Below are positions 54,544 through 64,000 of a stretch of 64,000 nt of DNA, piece by piece. The stretch's first letter is position 1, and every line of letters begins with the position of its first letter. The notes below the pieces were generated by a model that worked only from the letters and a program-made list of their open reading frames with translations, ran no database searches and had not been told where the DNA came from. This stretch comes from Sphingomonas phyllosphaerae 5.2 (GTDB lineage Bacteria > Pseudomonadota > Alphaproteobacteria > Sphingomonadales > Sphingomonadaceae): positions 438,001 through 502,000 of the forward strand of contig NZ_ATTI01000001.1 of the NCBI RefSeq assembly GCF_000419605.1. Reading direction: 5' to 3'. The position numbers and the translations under genes are program-made.

Positions 54544-54974
54544 TGGCGATGCATCTGCCCTCCGCGCGCGGGCGCGGCCGGCGTGCGCCGATGGCGGAGA
54601 TCAACGTCACGCCGCTGGTCGACGTGATGCTGGTGCTACTCATCATCTTCATGGTCACGGCGCCGTTGATGACGCAGGGCGTGCCCGTGAACCTGCCCGA
54701 CAGCCGTGCCAAGCCGCTGGATCAGGAACAGCAGCCGACCGAGATCGCGCTTGATGAGCAGGGCCGCATCTTCATCGCCAAGGAAGAGGTGAGCGCCGAC
54801 GCGCTGCCCGCCCGGCTGACGGCGATCGCCGAAAGCGCAAAGGGCGACCAGCCGCCGCAGGTGTTCCTGCGTGCCGATCGTGGGCTGGATTACGGCCGCG
54901 TGATGCGCGTGATGGGCGAGCTGAACCGCGCGGGCCTGAACCGCGTCGCGCTGGTGACGGTCGGCGAGGAATAA
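54543..54974 (+). CDS. tolR: Tol-Pal system protein TolR
   Basis: A 143-residue protein of the ExbD/TolR family. MAEINVTPLVDVMLVLLIIFMV at about 18-39 contains the proton-path Asp in PLVDVMLVLLIIF. A periplasmic domain follows with LRADRGLDYGRVMRVMGEL. It anchors the TolQ ring and binds peptidoglycan. The ATG at 54543 overlaps the tolQ stop (TGATG); the tolA GTG follows the stop with no gap. Confidence 0.95.
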   Translation: MAMHLPSARGRGRRAPMAEINVTPLVDVMLVLLIIFMVTAPLMTQGVPVNLPDSRAKPLDQEQQPTEIALDEQGRIFIAKEEVSADALPARLTAIAESAKGDQPPQVFLRADRGLDYGRVMRVMGELNRAGLNRVALVTVGEE

Positions 54975-55946
54975 GTGGAGCGCGCGGAGAAGATCGGCCT
55001 CGGCGTTGCCGTAGCGGGACACATCCTGCTGTTCGGCGTGCTGTCGGTCGGCTTCCTCGCCACCCCAAACCCGATCAAGCTGAAGCAGACGCCGGTCGAG
55101 GTCAGCCTGGTCAAAGACGTGGCGCTGGAAGCGGCGGCGCCCGCGCAGACCGAGGCACCCTCGCAGGCAGTCGCTCCCGAGGTCGGCGAGCCTGAAGAGG
55201 CGCCCCCGCCTGCCGAGGCGCCGCCGCAGCCGGTTCCCGCGCCGGTTCCCGAACCCGCGCCGCAGCCGGAGCCGAAGCCTGCGCCCAGGCCGGCACCGCC
55301 GAAGCCCGCTCCGCCGAAGCCTGCACCCAAGCCGGCGCCGGCGCCGAAGCCGGTACCCAAGCCGCAGCCCAAACCGAAGCCCGCGCCGCCGGCCGCGGAG
55401 AAGGCGCCTTCGAAACCTGCGCCGACGAAGCAGCAAAGCGCCGCCGCGTCGTCGAGCACGTCGAAGACTCCACCCGCCGCCGCGAAGGGCAAGGGCAAGA
55501 CCGAAGCCGCCAAGGGCGAGCGCCCGCGCGGCAGCCGCCTCGGCAGCGACTTCCTGAAGGGCCTCACCGCCGAGAAGAGCGATGCCAAGCCCAACGACGC
55601 GCCGCCAGCGGCGCGGGTCGATGGCAAGGCGCTTGCGGCGATCCAGCAGGCAATCGCGCGGCAGATCCAGCCGTGCGCCGACCGACAGGTTGATCCCGGC
55701 CCCGGCGCGAACCAGATCGTGACGACGCTCAACCTGCGGCTCAACCGCGACGGTACGCTGTCGGCGACACCGACCGTGGTGCGGCAGAATGGGGTAGACG
55801 ACGACAATCGACGTTATGCACGGCGCGTGGTCGATCTCGGCGTCGCGGCATTCAAAGGCTGTTCGCCGCTGAAACTTCCGGCAGAATATTATTCCACCGC
55901 CAACGGGGGGTGGAGCAACATCAACTATAATTGGAAACTGCGGTGA
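54975..55946 (+). CDS. tolA: TolA-like energy transducer
   Basis: A 323-residue bitopic protein. One N-terminal helix ([21 protein letters not shown]) is followed by a long Pro/Ala/Lys-rich periplasmic arm (about 55-190, repeated PKPAPxP units). A C-terminal TonB/TolA-like domain ([17 protein letters not shown] onward to [18 protein letters not shown]) ends the protein. It reaches from TolQR across the periplasm to TolB/Pal. The helical Lys/Ala arm of enterobacterial TolA is replaced by a proline-rich arm. The start is a GTG directly after tolR, and the stop overlaps tolB by one base. Confidence 0.9.
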   Translation: MERAEKIGLGVAVAGHILLFGVLSVGFLATPNPIKLKQTPVEVSLVKDVALEAAAPAQTEAPSQAVAPEVGEPEEAPPPAEAPPQPVPAPVPEPAPQPEPKPAPRPAPPKPAPPKPAPKPAPAPKPVPKPQPKPKPAPPAAEKAPSKPAPTKQQSAAASSSTSKTPPAAAKGKGKTEAAKGERPRGSRLGSDFLKGLTAEKSDAKPNDAPPAARVDGKALAAIQQAIARQIQPCADRQVDPGPGANQIVTTLNLRLNRDGTLSATPTVVRQNGVDDDNRRYARRVVDLGVAAFKGCSPLKLPAEYYSTANGGWSNINYNWKLR

Positions 55947-57352
55947 TGCGACTCCGGCTGCTCCTCCTCGCCACGCTCGTCTCCCCGGTTGCGCTTGCGC
56001 CGGCAGCGCCCGCATTGGCGCAACAGGCGATCCCGGCTACGCCACCCGCGGCAGGCGCGCCGCTCGGCGCACCAGCCGGGCAGACCCCGCCGCCGCTGGA
56101 GGTCGATGTCACCGGCGGTATCTCTGCGCCGATGCCCATCGCGATCCCGCCGATGCCGACGCAGGCGGTGACCCAGACGGCGGCCGGGTCAACCGATCAG
56201 CTCGGTCGGCAGCTGGCCGAGATCGTCAGCAACGACCTGCGCAATTCCGGGCTGTTCACCCCGCTTGCCCCTGGGCGAATGCGCGCGATCGGTTTCCCGG
56301 AAGTGACCGCACCGGCGTTCGACTATTGGGGCGGATCGGGCGCGCAGGCGCTGGTGCAGGGCTATGTTCGCGCCAATGGCGATGGCACGTTGACGGTCGG
56401 CTGCTACCTCTATGACGTGTCGGCGCAGACGCAACTGACGCGGCAAGGTTTTGTCGTGCCGCCGTCCGACTGGCGCCGCGCGGGCCATAAATGCGCCGAC
56501 ATGGTCTACACCCGCCTGACTGGCGAGGGCGCCTATTTCGACAGCCGCGTGGTCTACGTCAGCGAGACCGGGCCCAAGGGCAATCGCATCAAGCGGCTCG
56601 CGATCATGGATCAGGACGGGGCCAACAGCCGCTTCCTGACCGCCGGTTCCTCGATCGTGCTGACCCCGCGCTTTGCGCCGAACCAGCAGTCGATCGTCTA
56701 CATGAGCTATGTCGGCAAGACGCCGGCGATCTACGTCTACGACATCGGGTCGGGGCGGCAGCGGCTGGTGGTGCAGAACGTCGCGACCACCTTCGCGCCG
56801 CGCTTCTCGCCGGATGGCCGCTACATCCTGTTCTCGATGGCGCAGGCCGGCAACACCGACCTGTACCGCGTGTCGGCGGCCGGCGGCACGCCGCAGCGCC
56901 TGACGACTTCGCCCGGGATCGACACGGGCGGCAGCTATTCGCCCGACGGGTCGCGGATCGTGTTCGAAAGCGATCGTTCCGGCGGGCAGCAGCTCTACGT
57001 GATGAATGCGGACGGCTCGAACCAGCAGCGGATCAGCTTCGGAGGCGGGCGCTACGCGACGCCGGTGTGGAGCCCGCGCGGCGACCTGATCGCCTTCACC
57101 AAGATTCAGGGCGCGTTCCGGATCGGTATCATGAGCCCGTCCGGGCAGGGTGAGAAGCTGCTTACCAACAGCTGGCAGGACGAGGGGCCATCGTGGAGCC
57201 CTAACGGCCGCGTGCTGATGTTCTTCCGTCAGGGGCAGGGCAATGCGGGCAAGGCCGACCTGTGGTCGGTCGACCTGACCGGCGTGAACGAGCGCCGCGT
57301 TCCCACCCCGCTCGACGGATCGGATCCCGCCTGGGGTCCGTTGCGCCCGTAA
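55946..57352 (+). CDS. tolB: Tol-Pal system periplasmic protein TolB
   Basis: A 468-residue periplasmic protein with a signal peptide ([22 protein letters not shown]) and an N-terminal domain with [13 protein letters not shown] six-blade WD40-like beta-propeller follows, with repeats such as [42 protein letters not shown] and [10 protein letters not shown]. It binds Pal and TolA in the Tol-Pal machine. The first frame codon is at 55931, but the ATG at 55946 overlaps the tolA stop and starts the signal peptide directly. Confidence 0.95.
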   Translation: MRLRLLLLATLVSPVALAPAAPALAQQAIPATPPAAGAPLGAPAGQTPPPLEVDVTGGISAPMPIAIPPMPTQAVTQTAAGSTDQLGRQLAEIVSNDLRNSGLFTPLAPGRMRAIGFPEVTAPAFDYWGGSGAQALVQGYVRANGDGTLTVGCYLYDVSAQTQLTRQGFVVPPSDWRRAGHKCADMVYTRLTGEGAYFDSRVVYVSETGPKGNRIKRLAIMDQDGANSRFLTAGSSIVLTPRFAPNQQSIVYMSYVGKTPAIYVYDIGSGRQRLVVQNVATTFAPRFSPDGRYILFSMAQAGNTDLYRVSAAGGTPQRLTTSPGIDTGGSYSPDGSRIVFESDRSGGQQLYVMNADGSNQQRISFGGGRYATPVWSPRGDLIAFTKIQGAFRIGIMSPSGQGEKLLTNSWQDEGPSWSPNGRVLMFFRQGQGNAGKADLWSVDLTGVNERRVPTPLDGSDPAWGPLRP

Positions 57353-57391
57353 GTTAGCGTATCAGAACCGAAACAAGATGGAGACAGGCCC

Positions 57392-57913
57392 ATGGCACGA
57401 CTGACCACCACCTTTTTGATGGCGACCGCGCTGGTCGCCACCGCTGCCTGCTCGAAGAAGCGGCCCGAGGTATTGCCGCCCGCCCCCGGCGCCGCGCCCG
57501 CTACGTCGACGCAGACCGGTCCGGTCGATCCCAATGGCGGCGTCACGCCGGGCTCGGCGGCCGATTTCAAGCGCTCTACGCAGGGCGACACGGTGCTGTT
57601 CGGGCTCGACCAGTACGACATCGACTCCACCGCGCGCGCGATCCTCGACTCACAGTCGGAGTGGCTGCAGCGCTACAATAACGTGACGATCACGATCGAG
57701 GGCCATGCCGACGAGCGCGGCACCCGCGAGTACAACCTGGCGCTCGGCGACCGTCGCGCCAACGCTGCCAAGAACTATCTCGCCGCACGCGGCATCTCGC
57801 CGGCACGCATCACGACGATCAGCTACGGCAAGGAACGCCCGGCTGCACTCGGCTCGGATGAGTCGAGCTGGGCGCAGAACCGCCGCGCCGTAACGGTCGT
57901 CGTCGGGGGATGA
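57392..57913 (+). CDS. pal: Peptidoglycan-associated lipoprotein Pal
   Basis: A 173-residue outer-membrane lipoprotein. The signal peptide ends in VATAAC, with Cys20 to be lipidated. A Pro/Ala linker precedes the OmpA-like peptidoglycan-binding domain, with ITIEGHADERGTREYNLALGDRRA around residue 100 carrying the Asp and Arg that grip diaminopimelate. It closes the tol-pal operon 39 bases after tolB. A strong hairpin follows. Confidence 0.96.
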   Translation: MARLTTTFLMATALVATAACSKKRPEVLPPAPGAAPATSTQTGPVDPNGGVTPGSAADFKRSTQGDTVLFGLDQYDIDSTARAILDSQSEWLQRYNNVTITIEGHADERGTREYNLALGDRRANAAKNYLAARGISPARITTISYGKERPAALGSDESSWAQNRRAVTVVVGG

Positions 57914-57918
57914 TGGGC

Positions 57919-57946
57919 GCGGGAAGGGCCTGACAAACCTTCCCGC
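57919..57946 (+). terminator. Terminator hairpin of the tol-pal operon
   Basis: GCGGGAAGG (57919-57927) pairs perfectly with CCTTCCCGC (57938-57946), starting five bases after the pal stop. There is no T-run. Confidence 0.65.
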
Positions 57947-57952
57947 ATCTCG

Positions 57953-58013
57953 GACCTGATCCGGGGTCCCGCTTCCTTCTCACGCTGAGGAGAAGCGGGA
58001 TCTGGATCGGGTC
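57953..58013. repeat. Long inverted repeat between pal and the acyl-CoA ligase gene
   Basis: A left arm of 23 bases starting GACCTGATCCGGGGTCCCGC (57953) is mirrored by a right arm of 22 bases ending in CTGGATCGGGTC (58013), with a 16-base spacer. It is a dispersed-type palindrome of a different sequence family from the CGTCATTGCGAGCG copies. It lies between convergent genes, so it may also end transcription from the minus-strand gene. Confidence 0.65.
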
Positions 58014-58043
58014 GGAGGCGGCGCGCCGACCCACCGCCCCTGC

Positions 58044-59753
58044 TTACGCAGGCGTGATCGGCGGGTTCTCCATCTCGGCCTTAACCTCGACGATCAGGTC
58101 CTTGCGGCTCAGCTTTCCGATCATCGTCTTCGGTATCGCCGCGCGCACCACCACGCGATCGACGCGCTCGTGCTTGCCGAGCTGCGGGTTCAGCCATGCC
58201 GCCAATGCCGCACCGTCCGCCTCCGTACCCTCGTTCAGCGTCACATAGGCGCGCGGTACTTCGCCGCGATAGGTGTCGGGCAGGCCGATAACCAATGCCT
58301 CGCGTACAGCGGGATGGTGATAGAGGATCGCCTCGATCTGGCTCGGGAACACCTTGAACCCGCCGACCGAGATCATGTCCTTCAGGCGGTCGACGATCGC
58401 GATGAAGCCGTCGGCATCCACCGTCCCGACATCGCCGGTACGCAGCCAGCGTCGCCCCTCCGCATCCAGCGCGAAGGTGGTGTCGTCGGCATCAGGCCGG
58501 TTCCAGTATCCCGCCATCACCTGCGGCCCCAGTGCGACGATCTCGCCCGGCTCGCCAACGGGGGCGGGGCGCGTCGGATCTTCCTTGTCGACCAGCCGGA
58601 TCCGCGTCGCGGGCAGCGGCTGCCCGATCGTGCCGGACTTCTGCCCGCCCTCATACGGGTTGGTGGTCAGCACCCCGGTGCTTTCCGACAAGCCATAGCC
58701 TTCGATCAACGTCGAATGAGTTGCGGCCTCCCACTTCACCTTCAGCTCAGCGTTCAGCGGTGCCCCGCCCGAGATGCACACGCGCAGTGACGCGAACTCC
58801 GTCTGCGCCAGCTTCGGATGGTCGAGCAACGCCTGGTACATCGTCGGCACGCCGGGCAATGAGGTCGGCTTGGTACGCGTGATCGTCGCCAGCGCCTGTC
58901 CTGCCTCGAAACGTGGCAGCAGCACCATCTCGCCTCCGGTGACGATCGTGCGGTTCATCACGCAGGTGTTGGCGAAGACGTGGAACAGCGGCAGTACGCC
59001 AAGGATGCGGTCGCCTTCCTCAGGATGGGGGTCGAGCTGCGCCACCTGTCGCGCGTTCGCCGCGACGTTCGCGTGGGTCAGCATCGCACCCTTTGGCACG
59101 CCAGTGGTGCCGCCCGTATATTGGATCAGCGCAACGTCGCGCTCGGCATCGATCGTGGGTGGCGGCAGCGCGCCATCGTTGGCGATCAGCGCCGAAAACG
59201 CCATCACGCGCGGATCGGCCGGTCGCCTGGCAGTCTCGGCTCGCTTGAGCAAGCGGTAGAAGAACGACTTGGCAGGCGGCAATGCCCCCGCCACGGAGCC
59301 GACCACCAACCGTTCCAGGCCGCTCTTCTCCAGCACCTTCAGCGCGTTAGGGAGCAGTGCGGTGGCGGAGATCGTGAACAGCACGCGCGTGCCCGAATCC
59401 TCGACCTGATGGCACAATTCGTCGATCGAATAGAGCGGAGAGAAATTGACCACCGTCGCCCCGAGCCGCAGCGCGCCGTGATAGGCGGCGAGATAATGCG
59501 GCACGTTGGGCAGGAACAACCCGACCCGATCACCCTTGCCATAGCCGAGCGCGGCCAGCCCGGTCGCGACCCGCCGTACGCCATCCGCCAACTCGGCGTA
59601 GCTATAGTGTCGGCCGAGGAAGTCGATCGCCCGCCGGTCCGCGAAGCGCGCTGCGGATGCGTCGAACAGCTCGGGCATCGTTACTGGGGGGAACGCGGTG
59701 TCCCACGGAATCGGGTGGCGGTAGGCCTGGCGCCAGTCATGCTCGTCGCTCAT
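58044..59753 (-). CDS. fadD: Long-chain fatty-acid-CoA ligase
   Basis: A 569-residue AMP-forming acyl-CoA synthetase. The ATP-binding motif YTGGTTGVPKGAMLTH lies near 205, GYGLSESTG is motif II, and YWNRPDADDTTFALDAEG-WLRTGDVG and KDMISVGGFKVFPSQIE close the C-terminal domain, with catalytic Lys in KTMIGKLSRKDL. Long-chain specificity is inferred from overall likeness to FadD; medium-chain ligases cannot be ruled out. The ATG at 59753 (MSDEHDWRQ) is preferred to the in-frame start at 59774. Confidence 0.9.
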   Translation of the reverse strand: MSDEHDWRQAYRHPIPWDTAFPPVTMPELFDASAARFADRRAIDFLGRHYSYAELADGVRRVATGLAALGYGKGDRVGLFLPNVPHYLAAYHGALRLGATVVNFSPLYSIDELCHQVEDSGTRVLFTISATALLPNALKVLEKSGLERLVVGSVAGALPPAKSFFYRLLKRAETARRPADPRVMAFSALIANDGALPPPTIDAERDVALIQYTGGTTGVPKGAMLTHANVAANARQVAQLDPHPEEGDRILGVLPLFHVFANTCVMNRTIVTGGEMVLLPRFEAGQALATITRTKPTSLPGVPTMYQALLDHPKLAQTEFASLRVCISGGAPLNAELKVKWEAATHSTLIEGYGLSESTGVLTTNPYEGGQKSGTIGQPLPATRIRLVDKEDPTRPAPVGEPGEIVALGPQVMAGYWNRPDADDTTFALDAEGRRWLRTGDVGTVDADGFIAIVDRLKDMISVGGFKVFPSQIEAILYHHPAVREALVIGLPDTYRGEVPRAYVTLNEGTEADGAALAAWLNPQLGKHERVDRVVVRAAIPKTMIGKLSRKDLIVEVKAEMENPPITPA

Positions 59754-59792
59754 TGACACGGTTGTAAGCAACAACCTGCGACGCGCAAGCGG

Positions 59793-60050
59793 TCAGCGTT
59801 TCAGCAGCGCTGCGAACGTAACCGCGGGATGCAAGGCACTTGCGATCGCCAGCGCCGCCGGTGCCGAGCAGCCGGCATCGACCTGTGGCATCATCCGCGT
59901 GTCGAGCATGATCGATATCTGCCCAATCGCCAGGGTGCGATGCCCGCGCAGATCGGCGACAAAGCGCCGAGCACAGCGACGCCGATCTGCAGTGGGTGTA
60001 ATCGGGCGAGCGGTGCATGGTAACGACCTTCCTCGCATCTGCGCCAGCAT
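59793..60050 (-). CDS. Possible small protein of unknown function
   Basis: An 85-codon frame in the 324-base gap between the acyl-CoA ligase and the diguanylate cyclase. The second half (SIMLDTRMMPQVDAGCSAP onward to LLKR) has codons with G or C in third position, as real genes here do; the first half is Arg/Cys-rich and unconvincing. No ribosome site or family is recognisable. It may be a small gene, the tail of a decayed one, or chance. Confidence 0.25.
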   Translation of the reverse strand: MLAQMRGRSLPCTARPITPTADRRRCARRFVADLRGHRTLAIGQISIMLDTRMMPQVDAGCSAPAALAIASALHPAVTFAALLKR

Positions 60051-60077
60051 ACATGATGGCCAGTCAGCCGACCGCGC

Positions 60078-61739
60078 TCAGGCAGCTTCTGCCCAGCGCA
60101 GCCGGTCTCGCCCGGCGCGCTTCGCGGCGAACAGCGCGTCATCGGCGCGGCGGTACAGCGCCTTCCAGTCGCGCTCGTCGGCGATCGCGCCGCATCCGCT
60201 GCCCAGCGAGGCGGTGACCGCGAGGTCGAACGGCATCGCCGCGGTGCGGATGTGCGTCAGGAGCCGCTCCGGCAGGGTAGTCGCGTCCAACGGGGCGAGC
60301 ACGGCGAACTCCTCGCCCCCGATCCGCGCGACCAATGTGCCCCCCGGAACGGCATGGCGCAACGCGTCGGCGAAGACCCGCAGCACCTGATCGCCGCCGT
60401 CATGGCCGAGCGTCTCGTTGACCTTCTTGAAATGATCGATGTCCACCAGCACCAGTACGTGCGGCTCGCTCCGGCCTATCGCTTCTCGCAGGAAGCTGCG
60501 CCGGTTCATCAGTCCGGTCAGCGGATCGCTGTCCGCCAGCAATCGCGCCAGCATCTCCTGTTCGCGCGCGATATCGCGTTCCTCCCCCAGCAGCTTGATT
60601 CGCCACGCAATCGCCAGCCCGCTGCAACTCGCCTCCAGCGCCATCGCAATCAACGTCGAATTGTCGATCCAGAAATTCCATTCGAGCAGGCCCAGCGCCT
60701 GCAACACCCGTGCTGAAGCGGTCAGCAGCGGAAGGCCCCAGGCGATCGAGAAAGCGCGCGCGTAACGATATTCGGCATGCCAACCGCGCCACAGCAGTGG
60801 TACCGTCAACAACAACGTCAGCGCGAACGCCAGCGACATCGCGCGGTCGAGCAGCGCGGCATGCCAAGGCATGAACAACGCATAGGCAAGCGAGGCCGCC
60901 AGCAGCGCGATCATCGCCGCGTCGATCGCGCGCCGTACCCACCCGCGCGTGACCTCGGCCGCGAAGAAGCGCCGTGCGAATACCATCGCGCTGCACAAGG
61001 TCGCCGCCAGCAGCAGTACATTCAGCCGGAGCCGCAGGTTGTTGTCCATCGCCGTCAGCTGCGCGAGCAGCCCCGAAGTGCTCGCGGCATAAGCGATCAG
61101 GAATAGCACCATCGCGCAATAAGGCGTGTGGAAGCGCTGCCGCAGCGCGGCACCAAGCGCTGCGTTGAAGAGCAGCAGCGCCCCGGCCAGGCCGGCGAAG
61201 CCGGCGTAAAAGGCGGCCAGCCGCAACTCGTAATGTTGCGATACGTCAGGGGAGACCAGGTGCGGCTCCAGCACCAGCCCGCGCAGGTTCACCGCGCCCC
61301 GCACGTGCCACAGCAGCCGAACGGGCCGTGCCGTCGCCGCGGGGATCGGCAATTCGAACGTTGCGCCCAGCTTCAGGTGCCGCCATGCGGTCGCGCTGGT
61401 CAAGCCAGTCGTCCGGATCGAGCCATCGGCATACAGGACGTGCAGCGTGATCGCATCCTGCCACAGGCTCCCGGAACGGACCAGCATCCCTGGCCCCACC
61501 GCAGGAAGGATAGCGGAGCGTACCCAATAGTCGCCGCCCCCGGCGCGGCGTTGCGGCCCCTCGCACGTGAAGCCCTCATCGCTTCCGAGTATCACCGTCG
61601 CACGATCGCCTGGAGCGGCGTGACGATAGCAGGTGGCGAGCGGAACATTGGTACTCGCCGAAGCCGCCGGCGCGATCGCCAGCGTCGACAGGATCATGGC
61701 GAACGCAGCCACGATACGATGAACGACCCCCCCGGACAT
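60078..61739 (-). CDS. Membrane diguanylate cyclase with 7TM-DISM sensor
   Basis: A 553-residue protein with a signal peptide (FAMILSTLAIAPAASA) and an extracytoplasmic DISMED2-like domain to about residue 185. Seven hydrophobic helices (7TMR-DISM) span about 190-370. A GGDEF domain follows with DIDHFKKVNETLGHDGGDQVL and the active GGEEF in VARIGGEEFAVL. It would make cyclic di-GMP in response to a periplasmic ligand, often a carbohydrate in such receptors. The inhibitory I-site (RxxD five residues before GGEEF) is replaced by PGGT, so product inhibition is probably absent. Confidence 0.9.
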   Translation of the reverse strand: MSGGVVHRIVAAFAMILSTLAIAPAASASTNVPLATCYRHAAPGDRATVILGSDEGFTCEGPQRRAGGGDYWVRSAILPAVGPGMLVRSGSLWQDAITLHVLYADGSIRTTGLTSATAWRHLKLGATFELPIPAATARPVRLLWHVRGAVNLRGLVLEPHLVSPDVSQHYELRLAAFYAGFAGLAGALLLFNAALGAALRQRFHTPYCAMVLFLIAYAASTSGLLAQLTAMDNNLRLRLNVLLLAATLCSAMVFARRFFAAEVTRGWVRRAIDAAMIALLAASLAYALFMPWHAALLDRAMSLAFALTLLLTVPLLWRGWHAEYRYARAFSIAWGLPLLTASARVLQALGLLEWNFWIDNSTLIAMALEASCSGLAIAWRIKLLGEERDIAREQEMLARLLADSDPLTGLMNRRSFLREAIGRSEPHVLVLVDIDHFKKVNETLGHDGGDQVLRVFADALRHAVPGGTLVARIGGEEFAVLAPLDATTLPERLLTHIRTAAMPFDLAVTASLGSGCGAIADERDWKALYRRADDALFAAKRAGRDRLRWAEAA

Positions 61740-61923
61740 GCGGACACGCTATGCCATATTTGGCAAACAGAGTGTTAACGTTCGAGGCGGCAAAACGTAA
61801 ATAATTATGGGTGTTAGCCACGCAGGCGGGTGGCTGGATCGCGACCGATTTACGCACCAGCGCAGCCGCTTGGGCCGCGGACGACACATAAGTCACGGAA
61901 CGGCGATTTCCTTTGAAAGGTTA

Positions 61924-61951
61924 ACGGGCCGGGGATCGTACCCCGGCCCGT
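61924..61951 (-). terminator. Terminator of clpA
   Basis: ACGGGCCGGGG (61924-61934) and CCCCGGCCCGT (61941-61951) form a perfect 11-bp stem just past the clpA stop. Read on the minus strand it is followed by TAACCTTTC. It should end the clp transcript. Confidence 0.75.
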
Positions 61952-61958
61952 CGGCAGG

Positions 61959-64000
<2,042 letters not shown>

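Overview
This is high-GC DNA (roughly two thirds G+C) packed with gene overlaps of the ATGA, GTGA and TGATG type. The gene content points to a sphingomonad, probably Sphingomonas or a close relative in the Sphingomonadales. The main reasons are an exosortase of the V type with an EpsI partner and a substrate ending in a PEPxxWA-CTERM signal, an alphaproteobacterial hemA (ALA synthase), a BamF-type lipoprotein after ileS-lspA, an ybgC-tolQRAB-pal cluster, and dispersed palindromes of the CGTCATTGCGAGCG type. No tRNA, rRNA, CRISPR array or intact insertion sequence was seen. The genus call is inference from gene content, not from a marker gene.

Region 1 (1-18.2 kb) is an exopolysaccharide and exosortase locus. 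It holds a truncated GT25-like glycosyltransferase, a wrecked acyltransferase, a UDP-glucuronate decarboxylase, an intact acyltransferase and a GT2 enzyme. These are followed by exosortase XrtV, EpsI, a small antisense membrane protein and an EpsD-like peptidyl-prolyl isomerase lipoprotein. After a DUF5694 gene comes a minus-strand export operon (outer-membrane export lipoprotein-like protein, beta-barrel, chain-length regulator, tyrosine autokinase). A plus-strand operon follows (TPR lipoprotein, WcaJ-like initiating transferase, WecB-like glycosyltransferase, unknown membrane protein). A PEPxxWA-CTERM protein closes the locus as the likely sorting substrate.

Region 2 (18.5-25.6 kb) is a probable long operon: a GT14-family glycosyltransferase, a metallophosphoesterase, folA, ribF, ileS, lspA and bamF. 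Region 3 (25.9-33.5 kb) holds a minus-strand sseA-metC-mscS operon, then queF, then a GT4-glycosidase fusion paired with a GH130 phosphorylase-like protein. Region 4 (34.6-41.4 kb) is housekeeping: topA, dprA, plsY, murI and hemA. Two gene-poor stretches of about 1.1 kb (33.5-34.7 and 41.4-42.5 kb) hold palindromic repeats, and the second also holds a relic of an M48 protease gene.

Region 5 (42.5-49.5 kb) is an M48 protease and a DctB/DctD-type two-component pair, divergent from an alginate-export-family outer-membrane channel and an MHS-type organic-acid transporter. The regulator lacks the GAFTGA loop used to engage sigma-54. Region 6 (49.7-58 kb) is a peptidase/asparaginase/PLP-enzyme operon followed by ybgC-tolQRAB-pal. 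Region 7 (58-64 kb) is an acyl-CoA ligase, a 7TM diguanylate cyclase and clpA, which runs off the right edge.

The most unusual points are the XrtV locus with its little-studied accessory parts, the GT4-glycosidase/GH130 pair, a palindrome-bearing insertion inside ileS, an elastin-like repeat in the export beta-barrel, a glycine-rich tail on PlsY, and the GAFTGA-less DctD.
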